From Gammaproteobacteria bacterium (GTDB lineage Bacteria > Pseudomonadota > Gammaproteobacteria > UBA1113): DNA of 44,704 nt. The notes under the pieces were generated by a model. It saw nothing but the letters and a program-made list of their open reading frames with translations, did no database searches and was not told the DNA's origin. The stretch spans positions 1 to 44,704 of the forward strand of contig JAJFKH010000093.1 of NCBI GenBank assembly GCA_021773305.1, given 5' to 3'. Positions 27,462-36,199 of this stretch are shown one piece after another. Numbering within the stretch: the stretch's first letter is position 1; each line of letters begins with the position of its first letter. A program made the position numbers and the translations under genes.

Positions 27462-28817
27462 TCAAAGGATAGATCGTAAACATTCAACATAGTTTACGAG
27501 ATCTTCAGTGGATTTAGTCTCCGTGACACATAGCAAGAGACTATGACCGAGTTCAGGATATGCTTGACTTAAATCATATCCGCCTTGGATCCCTTTCTCT
27601 GCCATCAATTGAATCACATCCGTTGACGAACGAGGCAAGGTAATCACGGTTTCATGAAAATGTGGCCCAGAAAATTTGACGCTCACACCTTCAACCTCTG
27701 CTAACAATTTCAATAACTGTTGCAAATTTTGATGAGACGCAAGAGCCACTCGACGTAAACCTTCTTGACCTAGCAAACTCATATAAATAGTTGCCGCTGT
27801 TACAGCCAAACCTTGATTAGTACAAATATTCGACGTGGCTTTTGCTCTACGAATATGCTGCTCTCTTGCTTGCAGTGTTAATACAAATCCTTGACGCCCT
27901 TGGGTATCTTCTGTGCGGCCAATAATGCGCCCCGGCATTTGTCGTACAAAGGATTTTTTGCAACATAAAAACCCAAAATAAGGGCCTCCGGATGCTAGTG
28001 GGATCCCTAAGGGTTGTCCCTCGCCGCAGGCTAAATCTGCACCTTCAGCTCCCCAAGAACCCGGCTCTTTCAGCAAAGCCATCGCCGTTGGGTTTACCAC
28101 ACCAATGACCAAAGCATTTAATTTATGAGCCGCATCGGTTAATGCATCAACTTGTTCTAAATTGCCAAAAAAATTAGGCTGAGGTAACACCATAGCAGTA
28201 ATATCTTCTCCCGCATACTGTTCTAATATAGCAGGATCCAATATTCCTTTTTCCTTATCAAAATCCACCGACTCTAAAATTATCCCTTGATAGGAAACAA
28301 TGGTTTCTACGACCTTTCGGTAAGTGGGATGTAATGTCTTCGGCACTAAAATACGTTTTGATTTAGATTTTTTTTGACTTCTCACAGCCATTAAAATAGC
28401 TTCAGCAAGTGCCGTGGAGCCATCGTAAAGGGAGGCATTAGAAACATCTAACCCCATCAAGCTGGCCATCATCGTTTGAAATTCATAAATCAATTGCAAT
28501 GTACCTTGACTGGCTTCTGCTTGGTATGGTGTGTACGCAGTTAAAAACTCACCTCTTGTGGCAACATCCCAAACCGCAGCAGGAATATGATGTTCATAGG
28601 CACCGGCTCCAATGAAACACAAGCCACCAATATCTTCTCTGGCACACTTACGCATTTCTTGAAACAATAACATTTCATTCACGCCTTCGGGTACACCGGG
28701 CAATCCATCAATCATTAAGTTTGCTGGAATTTCGTCAAACAAATCTTCAGTGGATGCAACACCAATAGCATCTAACATCTCCTGAATATCACGTTCAGTA
28801 TGGGGAATATATGGCAT
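27462..28817 (-). CDS. gcvPA: glycine dehydrogenase (decarboxylating) subunit 1
   Basis: The N-terminal half of split P-protein, 451 residues, partner of GcvPB at 25978-27441. Typical features are [15 protein letters not shown] at the start, [29 protein letters not shown] and the [10 protein letters not shown] stretch near the C-terminus. It lacks the PLP lysine, which belongs to subunit 2. It lies 25 bp downstream of gcvH and 20 bp upstream of gcvPB, so all four gcv genes form one run. Intact, with no frameshift. Confidence 0.97.
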   Translation of the reverse strand: MPYIPHTERDIQEMLDAIGVASTEDLFDEIPANLMIDGLPGVPEGVNEMLLFQEMRKCAREDIGGLCFIGAGAYEHHIPAAVWDVATRGEFLTAYTPYQAEASQGTLQLIYEFQTMMASLMGLDVSNASLYDGSTALAEAILMAVRSQKKSKSKRILVPKTLHPTYRKVVETIVSYQGIILESVDFDKEKGILDPAILEQYAGEDITAMVLPQPNFFGNLEQVDALTDAAHKLNALVIGVVNPTAMALLKEPGSWGAEGADLACGEGQPLGIPLASGGPYFGFLCCKKSFVRQMPGRIIGRTEDTQGRQGFVLTLQAREQHIRRAKATSNICTNQGLAVTAATIYMSLLGQEGLRRVALASHQNLQQLLKLLAEVEGVSVKFSGPHFHETVITLPRSSTDVIQLMAEKGIQGGYDLSQAYPELGHSLLLCVTETKSTEDLVNYVECLRSIL

Positions 28818-28842
28818 AACGTCTTACCTTTTGGACTGTTTT

Positions 28843-29235
28843 TTATTCTTCGGCTGCAACATGCTCTGCATAAGTTTCAGCATCCATTAAATCTGCAATT
28901 TCCTGATCATCCACAGGACGCAGTTTAAATAACCATCCGTCTCCATAAGGATCCGTGTTCACAACTTCCGGGGTATCACTCAACGCTTCATTGACTTCAA
29001 TCACTTCGCCACTGACTGGTGCATACACGTCAGAAGCAGCTTTAACAGATTCTACAACCGAGCAATCGTCACCGGCTTTCACTTCATTTTCCATTTCGGC
29101 TAATTCTACAAAAACTAAATCACCTAGTAATCCTTGGGCATAATCGGAAATACCAACGGTTAAGGTACCGTCTTCTTCTTGACGCACCCATTCGTGGGTT
29201 TTTGCAAATTTCAAATCACCTGGAATATTACTCAT
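28843..29235 (-). CDS. gcvH: glycine cleavage system H protein
   Basis: GcvH carries the lipoyl arm that shuttles the aminomethyl group between the P, T and L proteins. With the ATG at 29235 it has 130 residues and begins [17 protein letters not shown], the usual pattern. The lipoylated lysine is K65 in [18 protein letters not shown]. An earlier ATG at 29250 lies inside gcvT and lacks a ribosome binding site, whereas AGGAG sits eight bases before 29235. Only one base separates the gcvT stop from this start, so translation is likely coupled. Confidence 0.98.
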   Translation of the reverse strand: MSNIPGDLKFAKTHEWVRQEEDGTLTVGISDYAQGLLGDLVFVELAEMENEVKAGDDCSVVESVKAASDVYAPVSGEVIEVNEALSDTPEVVNTDPYGDGWLFKLRPVDDQEIADLMDAETYAEHVAAEE

Positions 29236-29236
29236 A

Positions 29237-30334
29237 TCATCTCTCCTCATTGACTAAAATTTTTCCGTTGCGAACGAAAGGGGGTTTCACAACTCTAGCT
29301 GTTAACAATTTACCTCGGATTTCCACACTGACTTTTTTACCCGCATCTTTTGGGATCCTTGCAAGTGCTATTGCACAACCCATCGTGGGAGAATAGGTTC
29401 CACTGGTAATCTCCCCTTCTCCAAGACCTTCCACCATCACTTTCTGTCCGTGACGTAAAACACCTTTATCTTCGAGTACCAATCCTACAAGACGGCGATC
29501 AACACCTTTTTGTTTTTGCAGTTCAAGACTTGCGCGACCAATAAACAAACGATCTTGTGGCTCCCATGCTACAGTCCAATTTAAATTAGAATTCAACGGC
29601 GAAACACTTTCATCCATATCTTGACCATAGAGATTCAAACCTGCTTCTAAACGTAAAGTATCTCGTGCACCCAACCCGCAGGGTGCTACACCCACATCGA
29701 GTAGTTGCTGCCAAAAATCCACAACCTCGGTGGTTGGGATCACGATCTCCAAACCATCTTCACCGGTATAACCCGTTCTAGCGATGAACCAACCTTCGGC
29801 CTCAGCACATTCGAAAAAGCTCAACGTCTTCGCAATATCCATTTTTACTGGAGATAGGACTTGGCAAACTTTTTCTAATGCTTGAGGGCCTTGTACGGCC
29901 ACCATCGCATATTCTTGTCGCTCCTGGATCCCAACGGAAAAACCATGACTCTGTTCATTGATCCAAGCTAAATCCTTCTCCCTGGTTGCTGAATTAACAA
30001 CCAATCGATAATGATTCACATCGATAAAATAAACGATTAAATCATCCATAATACCGGCATGGTCATTTAACATTGCTGTGTACAATGCTTGACCGCATCC
30101 TTTTAGCTTATCCACATCATTGGCCAATAAATGCCGAAGATAATCTCTCGCACCAGGCCCTAATATGTCTACAATCGTCATGTGGGAAACATCAAACATC
30201 CCAGCAGCGGATCGCACTGTTTCATGCTCTTTCATCTGGGAACCATAATGCAATGGCATATCCCAACCAAAGAAATCAACCATTTTCCCATTCAAAGCCA
30301 CATGGGCGTCAAAAAGAGGTGTTTTATTAGCCAT
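29237..30334 (-). CDS. gcvT: aminomethyltransferase (glycine cleavage T protein)
   Basis: GcvT transfers the one-carbon unit from aminomethyl-GcvH to tetrahydrofolate, releasing ammonia. At 365 residues it matches the family length. It shows [15 protein letters not shown], the catalytic/folate segment [19 protein letters not shown] and the C-terminal [19 protein letters not shown] lies five bases before the ATG. It is the first gene of gcvT-gcvH-gcvPA-gcvPB, whose control region lies at 30335-30460. No glycine riboswitch is apparent in the leader. Confidence 0.97.
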   Translation of the reverse strand: MANKTPLFDAHVALNGKMVDFFGWDMPLHYGSQMKEHETVRSAAGMFDVSHMTIVDILGPGARDYLRHLLANDVDKLKGCGQALYTAMLNDHAGIMDDLIVYFIDVNHYRLVVNSATREKDLAWINEQSHGFSVGIQERQEYAMVAVQGPQALEKVCQVLSPVKMDIAKTLSFFECAEAEGWFIARTGYTGEDGLEIVIPTTEVVDFWQQLLDVGVAPCGLGARDTLRLEAGLNLYGQDMDESVSPLNSNLNWTVAWEPQDRLFIGRASLELQKQKGVDRRLVGLVLEDKGVLRHGQKVMVEGLGEGEITSGTYSPTMGCAIALARIPKDAGKKVSVEIRGKLLTARVVKPPFVRNGKILVNEER

Positions 30335-30347
30335 ACTTACCCTCCAA

Positions 30348-30454
30348 TCAGGTCAAAATTATAGCAGATTTTCGCTATTATACGCTTATTTTGTGTTAAC
30401 TTACACATTGTATTTTTATGAAGCCTTCCCATGAACGGTAAAAATTTGACCTGA
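30348..30454 (-). promoter_or_regulatory. gcvT control region with two -10 boxes and two inverted repeats
   Basis: Two perfect TATAAT boxes face gcvT (30377-30382 and 30358-30363), both with poor -35 hexamers, suggesting activator-dependent transcription. The two boxes lie within the arms of an imperfect 8-bp inverted repeat (30358-30365 and 30374-30381). A perfect 10-bp inverted pair, TCAGGTCAAA at 30348-30357 and its complement at 30445-30454, brackets the region. These could be operator sites. Confidence 0.45.
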
Positions 30455-30607
30455 ATATCGAAGCCTATCGCAAGATTCAGCAAAATTGTGCTAACATGCG
30501 TGACACTTAGCTAATCTATACTTGTTCCAGGCACAGAAGAAAAAATCAAAAATGGATTTTAAGGAGTATAGAAAAAACAGAAAATACCCCCCTGACAGGA
30601 GCCACTG

Positions 30608-31747
30608 ATGTTAGACCCTAATACGAAATTAATTCAATCTATCCAAACCGGTGCACTCAAGGATGTAACGGATGCCATTAAAGGAGGAGCTAATATTGTA
30701 AAGTGCATTCATGATGCTCCAAATGCATTTGGCAGCACAAAATGGAGTGCCCTACATTACGCCGCTTATTTAGGCCAGACAGAAATTATTTCTGAATTAC
30801 TTTTGAAAAAAATAGATATCAATATACTTTCAGTTGAAATCCCAGGTGCATCCCATTATTTTTGTAAATATTTTTTGCTAGGGCAATTTCGAAAACAATA
30901 CAACGTAACACCACTGTATTTAGCTAGTTTAAATAACCAATCGGCTTCTGTAAAATTATTGCTTGAAGCGGGGGCAGATTTTACCATCCCCACAAATACA
31001 TATGAATTAATAGATGTAACTCAAATATTACAATGCTTAAATGAAAATCTGAAACTCAACACCATTGACTTACAAGATTTTAAGATCCACTCAGACAACT
31101 ATGATTTGCTTAAAACAGCTCTTTGTAATAATCAACATTTGAAATTATTTAAAGCAAATAAGATAAATCCAAAAAATTTACAAAGCATATTAACCGAACT
31201 CGTAAAAAATAAAAATATTGAACGTATTACTCTTCCATGTAAAATTAATATTAGTGAATCCCGAGGAAAATATGATCAAAATCACCAATTATTGCTAACC
31301 ATACTACAGACCATCAGGAAATTATTGCAAGCCTGTAAAAATATAAAGTATTTTGATTTTGGCGAAGTGTGCATTCAATATAATACCATAGAAGAAGCCA
31401 AGGAATGCTTTTACAATACAAAATTTCAAACACGTAGTTATAAAACCGTTACCAAAACCCATCCAATATTTAGGCTAGATACTCTTGCGTTCAGTCGATT
31501 GAATCGTTTAAATGATGTGATAGAGCAAGCCAATGAAGCTGAAAATAAAGCACATTTAATAGCTGGGTTTTTTTCACAGTTTAATTTACATGCAAAATTC
31601 CCAACAATCATCGATGCAAAGTGCTGCTTTGACGAAATATCAAAAATTAATGCGCTGATAAGAGAAAGCGATAGCTTTGGGGAAAATTATCGGTTCAAGT
31701 ACCAAGAAGGTTTAATTCAAGACCAAAACCAATGGAAGCTACAATAG
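30608..31747 (+). CDS. ankyrin-repeat protein, possible effector
   Basis: A 379-residue protein. The N-terminal ~130 residues hold about three ankyrin repeats, most clearly KWSALHYAAYLGQTEIISEL (46-65) and VTPLYLASLNNQSASVKLLL (about 99-118), each followed by the LLL-xxG-A turn. The rest is AT-rich coding sequence of unknown fold with a helix-rich stretch (NPKNLQSILTELVKNKNIER) that faintly recalls leucine-rich-repeat-like units. No signal peptide. AGGAG lies six bases before the ATG. Ankyrin proteins are common among Dot/Icm substrates in Legionella and Coxiella, so host-directed function is plausible but not shown. The last 53 bp overlap the convergent permease gene. Confidence 0.8.
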   Translation: MLDPNTKLIQSIQTGALKDVTDAIKGGANIVKCIHDAPNAFGSTKWSALHYAAYLGQTEIISELLLKKIDINILSVEIPGASHYFCKYFLLGQFRKQYNVTPLYLASLNNQSASVKLLLEAGADFTIPTNTYELIDVTQILQCLNENLKLNTIDLQDFKIHSDNYDLLKTALCNNQHLKLFKANKINPKNLQSILTELVKNKNIERITLPCKINISESRGKYDQNHQLLLTILQTIRKLLQACKNIKYFDFGEVCIQYNTIEEAKECFYNTKFQTRSYKTVTKTHPIFRLDTLAFSRLNRLNDVIEQANEAENKAHLIAGFFSQFNLHAKFPTIIDAKCCFDEISKINALIRESDSFGENYRFKYQEGLIQDQNQWKLQ

Positions 31748-32900
31748 AAGAAATGAAAAGGACGAAAACTAATAAAGGCTTCCCTCCTGGCATCCTAAAT
31801 CCTGATGCTATTTTTAAATGATAACGACCGCGCCAAACCATTAAACCGGGCAATATAGCCAAGAGAATAGAACAAAACGTTCCAGCATAATTTAATGCCA
31901 TTAAAAAAGCGGTGGGGTAAAATAGGACGGTTAATAAAGGTGGTAAAAATGTTCCTGCGTAAATGATAATGCCTCCCATTTTCTTTTTTTTGATTTTAAA
32001 TCCGTCCGATAGAAAATCAGATAACGCTAATCCAACCCCAAGAAAAGAGCTTGCCACGCAAATAGAACTGAATAATTGAGCAGACGAGGTGACCCAACCA
32101 TTACCCACATGATTTTTAATGGAAACAATCAATTGACTGGTGGTATGCCCTGAATGTAACACATGAAGCAAACCGTTACCTCCCTCTAAAGGAAGAGATC
32201 CCAAAATAGCAAAATCCCATAAAATATAAAATCCCAAAGGAATTAAACTACCGATGATAATGACTCGCTTTAAACGCGCAACATCCCCATCAAAATAATG
32301 ACATAAACTGGGAACAATAGAGGCAAATCCAAAAGATGTAATCATTACCATTAAAGAGGTATAAACTGTTTTAGGATGGCCTTCCATGAGCAATGGCAAT
32401 TTAATATGAGGCGTCACAAAACCAATTAATATAAAGAAAACCACAACTTTCGTACATACAAGCAATCGATTAAAATAATCAATTTTCTGAGTGCCAAGGC
32501 AAACAATAAAACCCAACAATCCAGTAAAGATTAAGGTATCAACCCATTCCGGAATATGAAAATGCAGCTGCTGAAAAAAACTATTTGATATATCAGCACC
32601 AGCGGAAACATAAGCGGCTAAAAGAGAATAAAATAATAACAAATAACACAACCAAGCAACCACTTCTCCAGGTATACCAAGGGTAGATTTGGCCATTGAA
32701 ATGATATTACTGCCTTTCGGTAACCAGAGATTGATTTCAAGAATTAATAAAGCATTAAACGTCATCAACAGCCAGCAGCCGGTCATAAGAATACTTGAAG
32801 GAAAAAATCCACTTGTGGATGTCATCACTGGTAAGGCAAGGATCCCTGCTCCGATGCAAATCCCAACGACTAAAAATATCCCACCAATGGTTTTTCCCAT
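31695..32900 (-). CDS. aromatic amino acid permease (Mtr/TyrP, HAAAP family)
   Basis: A 401-residue inner-membrane protein with about 11 helices. The start MGKTIGGIFLVVGICIGAGI followed by LALPV is the classic opening of the hydroxy/aromatic amino acid permease family, which imports tryptophan or tyrosine with protons. SFGFASIVPSL in the middle is also typical. I start at 32900 since AAGGA lies five bases upstream; the earlier in-frame ATG at 32948 adds a polar stretch not seen in the family. Which amino acid it carries is not decidable. The 3' end overlaps the ankyrin gene by 53 bp. Confidence 0.88.
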   Translation of the reverse strand: MGKTIGGIFLVVGICIGAGILALPVMTSTSGFFPSSILMTGCWLLMTFNALLILEINLWLPKGSNIISMAKSTLGIPGEVVAWLCYLLLFYSLLAAYVSAGADISNSFFQQLHFHIPEWVDTLIFTGLLGFIVCLGTQKIDYFNRLLVCTKVVVFFILIGFVTPHIKLPLLMEGHPKTVYTSLMVMITSFGFASIVPSLCHYFDGDVARLKRVIIIGSLIPLGFYILWDFAILGSLPLEGGNGLLHVLHSGHTTSQLIVSIKNHVGNGWVTSSAQLFSSICVASSFLGVGLALSDFLSDGFKIKKKKMGGIIIYAGTFLPPLLTVLFYPTAFLMALNYAGTFCSILLAILPGLMVWRGRYHLKIASGFRMPGGKPLLVFVLFISSIVASIGFGLELNLLGT

Positions 32901-33105
32901 GCTCGTCCTTATGCTTGTACCTTTTCTCAAATCACCAGTGTAGAGCAACCATTTGTGATGTCAAATGTGCTCAATTGCCACTCAGATACTGGAAAAATCC
33001 TCATCATCGGCCATAATATATACATAGCAGCGGTATTATTTTCCGTACACCTATGAAGTCCTCGTATAAAAAACTGAAAGAATGATTAACACGATGAGGC
33101 TCTTG

Positions 33106-33687
33106 ATGAGATATATTATTTTCACTTTGCTTACCGTTGCTCTGGTTTTTGTATCAGAAGCTGTTTCTGGGAAATCCACATGCTACGGTAGTACAAAAAA
33201 CTGCACTCATCAGGGATTGCAAATACAAAAAAATATATTCACCGACCACATCACCCTTGCAAAAAGCTCTCAAGCCTTCCCACAAAAACGCAAAAGCACA
33301 GGTAATCGTGTTTTTATTTTCAGTCCTCGAAAACTGATGTGGGCAGCCTATTCCAGCAACGGAACATTATTAAAAACCGGCAGAGCGTCTGGCGGTAAAG
33401 GCTATTGCCCGGATGTGCGCCGCTCTTGTCGCACTCCAAGAGGTTCTTTTAAAATCTACAGCAAAGGTAGCCCCAGTTGCCGATCCAGTAAATATCCTCT
33501 GGGTCGAGGAGGAGCTCCCATGCCCTATTGCATGTTTTTCTATCGAGGTTATGCTATTCATGGTTCACCCAATGTTCCCAATCACAATGCAAGCCATGGC
33601 TGCATTCGGGTACGTCCTGATGCCGCAAAATGGCTTTCACAAAACTTTATTCGCCATGGCACAACGGTTCTTGTGACGCCTTATTGA
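33106..33687 (+). CDS. L,D-transpeptidase (YkuD family), exported
   Basis: YkuD-fold enzyme that forms 3-3 peptidoglycan cross-links or attaches proteins to the wall in the periplasm. The active-site block is complete: the IHGSPNVPN histidine followed by SHGCIRV, whose cysteine is the nucleophile and whose arginine is conserved. A signal peptide MRYIIFTLLTVALVFVSEA opens the protein. ATGs at 33082, 33094 and 33106 are in frame; the last has GAGG six bases upstream and gives the cleanest signal peptide, 193 residues. Extra cysteines (GYCPDVRRSC, PSCRSS, PYCMF) are unusual and could form disulfides. It stands alone. Confidence 0.9.
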   Translation: MRYIIFTLLTVALVFVSEAVSGKSTCYGSTKNCTHQGLQIQKNIFTDHITLAKSSQAFPQKRKSTGNRVFIFSPRKLMWAAYSSNGTLLKTGRASGGKGYCPDVRRSCRTPRGSFKIYSKGSPSCRSSKYPLGRGGAPMPYCMFFYRGYAIHGSPNVPNHNASHGCIRVRPDAAKWLSQNFIRHGTTVLVTPY

Positions 33688-33786
33688 ATCTAAAAATTCA
33701 ATCCACGCAGCGTAAAGCTAAAATTAAGCTATCAATCCCATTGACTCTGCTATTGATCCTAAATATAAAAGACTGCTTGATGGATT

Positions 33787-33853
33787 GTTTAGAATCAAGG
33801 TTTTTCTGACCATTTTGCAGGTGCACGTTAGTTCGGTCAGACCAAATCTAAAC
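33787..33853. repeat. imperfect inverted repeat upstream of the ATPase gene
   Basis: GTTTAGA (33787-33793) and TCTGACC (33805-33811) are mirrored by GGTCAGA (33835-33841) and TCTAAAC (33847-33853), in that order, forming a long bulged hairpin. The 271 bp between the L,D-transpeptidase and ATPase genes otherwise show only short, unconvincing reading frames. It may be a mobile-element end or MITE remnant. Confidence 0.5.
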
Positions 33854-33958
33854 TTGAAATGAGGATCCGTACGAAAATCCTTGAATTTGTGTAAGAAACC
33901 ACCTAAACTGTACATATCCAGCTTTCAATTATGGATCGGTACAAATAGGAGCGTTAAT

Positions 33959-35155
33959 ATGTTTAAGCGCGCATTAGAACCTGTTTTACTCAAATTGGCT
34001 GAACAATACCCTGTTGTGACGATTTTAGGGCCTCGCCAATCCGGTAAAACGACCTTATCTAAAATATGTTTTCCTAAAAAGCCATATGTTAACCTTGAAG
34101 AGCCTGATACACGCGACTTTATCCTCTCAGATCCACGACGATTTTTTCAAGAACATCCTGAAGGAGCCATCATTGATGAAATTCAACGTGCACCCATTTT
34201 ATTGTCTTACATTCAGCCCATTGTTGATGAAAAAAAATACCATGGAATGTTTATCCTGACGGGGAGTCAACAGTTAAATTTGCACGAAGCTGTCAGCCAA
34301 TCCTTAGCAGGCCGAACGGCAATTATTGAATTGTTACCATTTAGTTTGGTAGAAACAACAAAAAATAAAATAACATTAAACATTGATGAATATTTACTAA
34401 ATGGATTTTTCCCAGCAATATATGCAAAGAAGCTTGATCCAAATGTGGCTTATCAAAATTATGTTCGCACCTACGTGGAAAGAGATATTCGGAAAATAAT
34501 TAATGTAAAAGATCTACAATCCTTTCAACGTTTCATCCAACTTTCTGCTGGCCGAGTTGGGAATATACTTAACAAAGAAAGTCTCTGCAATGATGTTGGT
34601 GTCTCTGCAAGCACTATTAATAATTGGCTATCAATACTTGAAGCTTCATTTTTAATTATCCGACTGCAACCCTATTTTGAAAATTTTGGGAAACGTATGA
34701 TTAAATCACCTAAAATATATTTTTCAGATGTGGGATTAATTACATATTTGCTCGGTATTGAATCAACTCTACAACTGGCTCGTGATCCTGCACGCGGCCA
34801 TTTATTTGAGAATTTAGTTATTTTAGAATTGATAAAACACCGTTTGAATTTGGGTAAACAACCTGAGGTATATTATTACCGTGATAACCATCAAAATGAA
34901 GTTGATGTCATTATCAAGCATGGAAACCAGCTTGTACCTGTAGAGGTTAAATCTACCCAAACCTTCAATTCATCGCTATTAAAGAATATCAAATTTTACC
35001 AGAAACTAGCAGGCCACAGAGCGCCCATAGGATTTCTTATTTACGCCGGTGAACAGGAGCAACGCATTGGAAATATTCATGTGCTTAATTTTAAAAATAC
35101 CGCAGAAATATACAAGATCATCGATGCCGATATTACTCCTGAAACTCGTACTTAG
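33959..35155 (+). CDS. AAA-type ATPase with DUF4143 C-terminal domain
   Basis: A 398-residue protein of the common ATPase-DUF4143 family. The P-loop is GPRQSGKT (24-31), Walker B IIDEIQR (71-77) and the sensor segment ILTGSQQLNL (99-108). The C-terminal DUF4143 part holds RGHLFENLVILELIKH, YYYRD and EVDVII...VPVEVKS, a layout resembling PD-(D/E)xK nucleases. Function is not established; the family is typical of accessory and mobile regions. AGGAG seven bases before 33959 fixes the start; an upstream ATG at 33881 lacks support. The final ~50 bases are repeated at 36074-36120, next to parC, and a decayed relative lies between. Confidence 0.88.
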   Translation: MFKRALEPVLLKLAEQYPVVTILGPRQSGKTTLSKICFPKKPYVNLEEPDTRDFILSDPRRFFQEHPEGAIIDEIQRAPILLSYIQPIVDEKKYHGMFILTGSQQLNLHEAVSQSLAGRTAIIELLPFSLVETTKNKITLNIDEYLLNGFFPAIYAKKLDPNVAYQNYVRTYVERDIRKIINVKDLQSFQRFIQLSAGRVGNILNKESLCNDVGVSASTINNWLSILEASFLIIRLQPYFENFGKRMIKSPKIYFSDVGLITYLLGIESTLQLARDPARGHLFENLVILELIKHRLNLGKQPEVYYYRDNHQNEVDVIIKHGNQLVPVEVKSTQTFNSSLLKNIKFYQKLAGHRAPIGFLIYAGEQEQRIGNIHVLNFKNTAEIYKIIDADITPETRT

Positions 35156-35231
35156 CCTACCTCAACTCCAGTGATCTTTTGATAACCCCGGGACAACTTG
35201 TTCCCTCTGTAGCTACGTAAACCTTAGTAGT
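35106..35231. repeat. 126-bp direct repeat, copy 1: ATPase tail plus orphan parC 3' end
   Basis: It pairs with 36074-36199 without gaps, about 79% identical by eye, best in the first 90 bp. The left part is the end of the intact ATPase gene. The right part, read on the minus strand, encodes RGNKLSRGYQKITGVEVG and stop, matching the ParC C-terminus [22 protein letters not shown] replaces the glutamine codon of YQG just upstream, so this parC piece is dead. Confidence 0.88.
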
Positions 35232-35257
35232 ACTACACCCAAAGCATGTAGTAAAGT

Positions 35258-36026
35258 TTAGATAAGGTACGATAGAAATGTATTTGCACTCACAACCAAC
35301 AATTGCCAACCATCTTTCTCATAGATTTTAAAAAAATTTTCCTTGGATGTAATTTGCACCGCTCTATCACATCGCAGATATTTCATAAAAGCTTTCCAAT
35401 TAAGTGATGGTTCGCTATCATTCAACTTGACTTCTATAGGGATCCAGGCTTTATTATTTTTTGTCAAAAAAAAATCAATTTCTTTCTTTTCTTTATTCAG
35501 GAAGTCGACTCAAATCTCTCAAGTCTTCTCTGATTAAACGCTCGGTTCGGCTACATTGCCATAAATTTAATTTCCGTTGAGATTGCGCCAATAACGGCCA
35601 AGGAAAACCACCAAATTTATTTAGTGTCATCAATAAATATTGACTCTCAGGCTTGATCTCTTGATTATTATCAAACAATAGATCAAGTAGTTTATCAGGC
35701 ACAATAATGTCACAGGGGTTTTCTAAAGTATCGTAAATTCCTTTTAGATTGCGCTTCCATAATTTAGCTTTATAAATTTCATCTAAGATAATCAATGGCT
35801 TATTTTTAAACTCACCTATGGGGAAAATTTGCGTGGGATCTTTTGTCCACAAACGACGGAATTTAACTTCATCCCAATTGTAATAATTACCGATCTCTCG
35901 CTCAGCTAATAATGCTTTTGCAAAAGTTGTTTTGCCAACTTGTCTCGGCCCAGAAATAAACGCCATTTGACCACTGTCAAAGCACAAATTCTCTATATCA
36001 GCCGATAAATACCTTATCTTCTCCAT
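35258..36026 (-). pseudogene. decayed second ATPase-DUF4143 gene
   Basis: Remnant of another ATPase of this superfamily, from a different subfamily than its neighbour and on the opposite strand. The 5' part (35493-36026) keeps the P-loop SGPRQVGKT and Walker B LIILDEI. After ENPCDIIV it jumps to PDKLLDLL, losing the expected sensor segment. After LREDLRDLSR-type sequence it shifts frame into VDFLNKEKKEIDFFLTKN, continuing in 35258-35467 with AWIPIEVKLND, the nuclease-like end of DUF4143. Relatives of about 380-400 residues have some 150 residues here. So there are two internal deletions and a frameshift. The fragments are unlikely to work. Confidence 0.82.
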
Positions 36027-36073
36027 ACGTTAGTCTGGTCATGGTAACTAATTGATATTAAATAATTTATCTA

Positions 36074-36199
36074 AAATATACAAGATAATCGATGCCGATA
36101 TTATTCCGAAAGCTCGGACTTAACCTACTTCAACCCCAGTAACTTTTTGATAACCCCTAGGTAGCTTGCTCCCTCTACGCCCTCGTTCACCTTGGTAGT
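36074..36199. repeat. 126-bp direct repeat, copy 2: ATPase tail fragment plus real parC end
   Basis: The left part reads on the plus strand as [16 protein letters not shown] and a stop, a stray copy of the intact ATPase C-terminus (EIYKIIDADITPETRT). The right part is the true parC 3' end. The two stop codons touch, so the ancestral junction placed an ATPase gene directly convergent with parC. Confidence 0.88.

Noticed and set aside
30335-30607. Glycine riboswitch upstream of gcvT
   Set aside because: The conserved GGAGAG / ACCGAAGGAGCAA-type core was not found on the minus strand; only promoter-like and inverted-repeat elements are visible.
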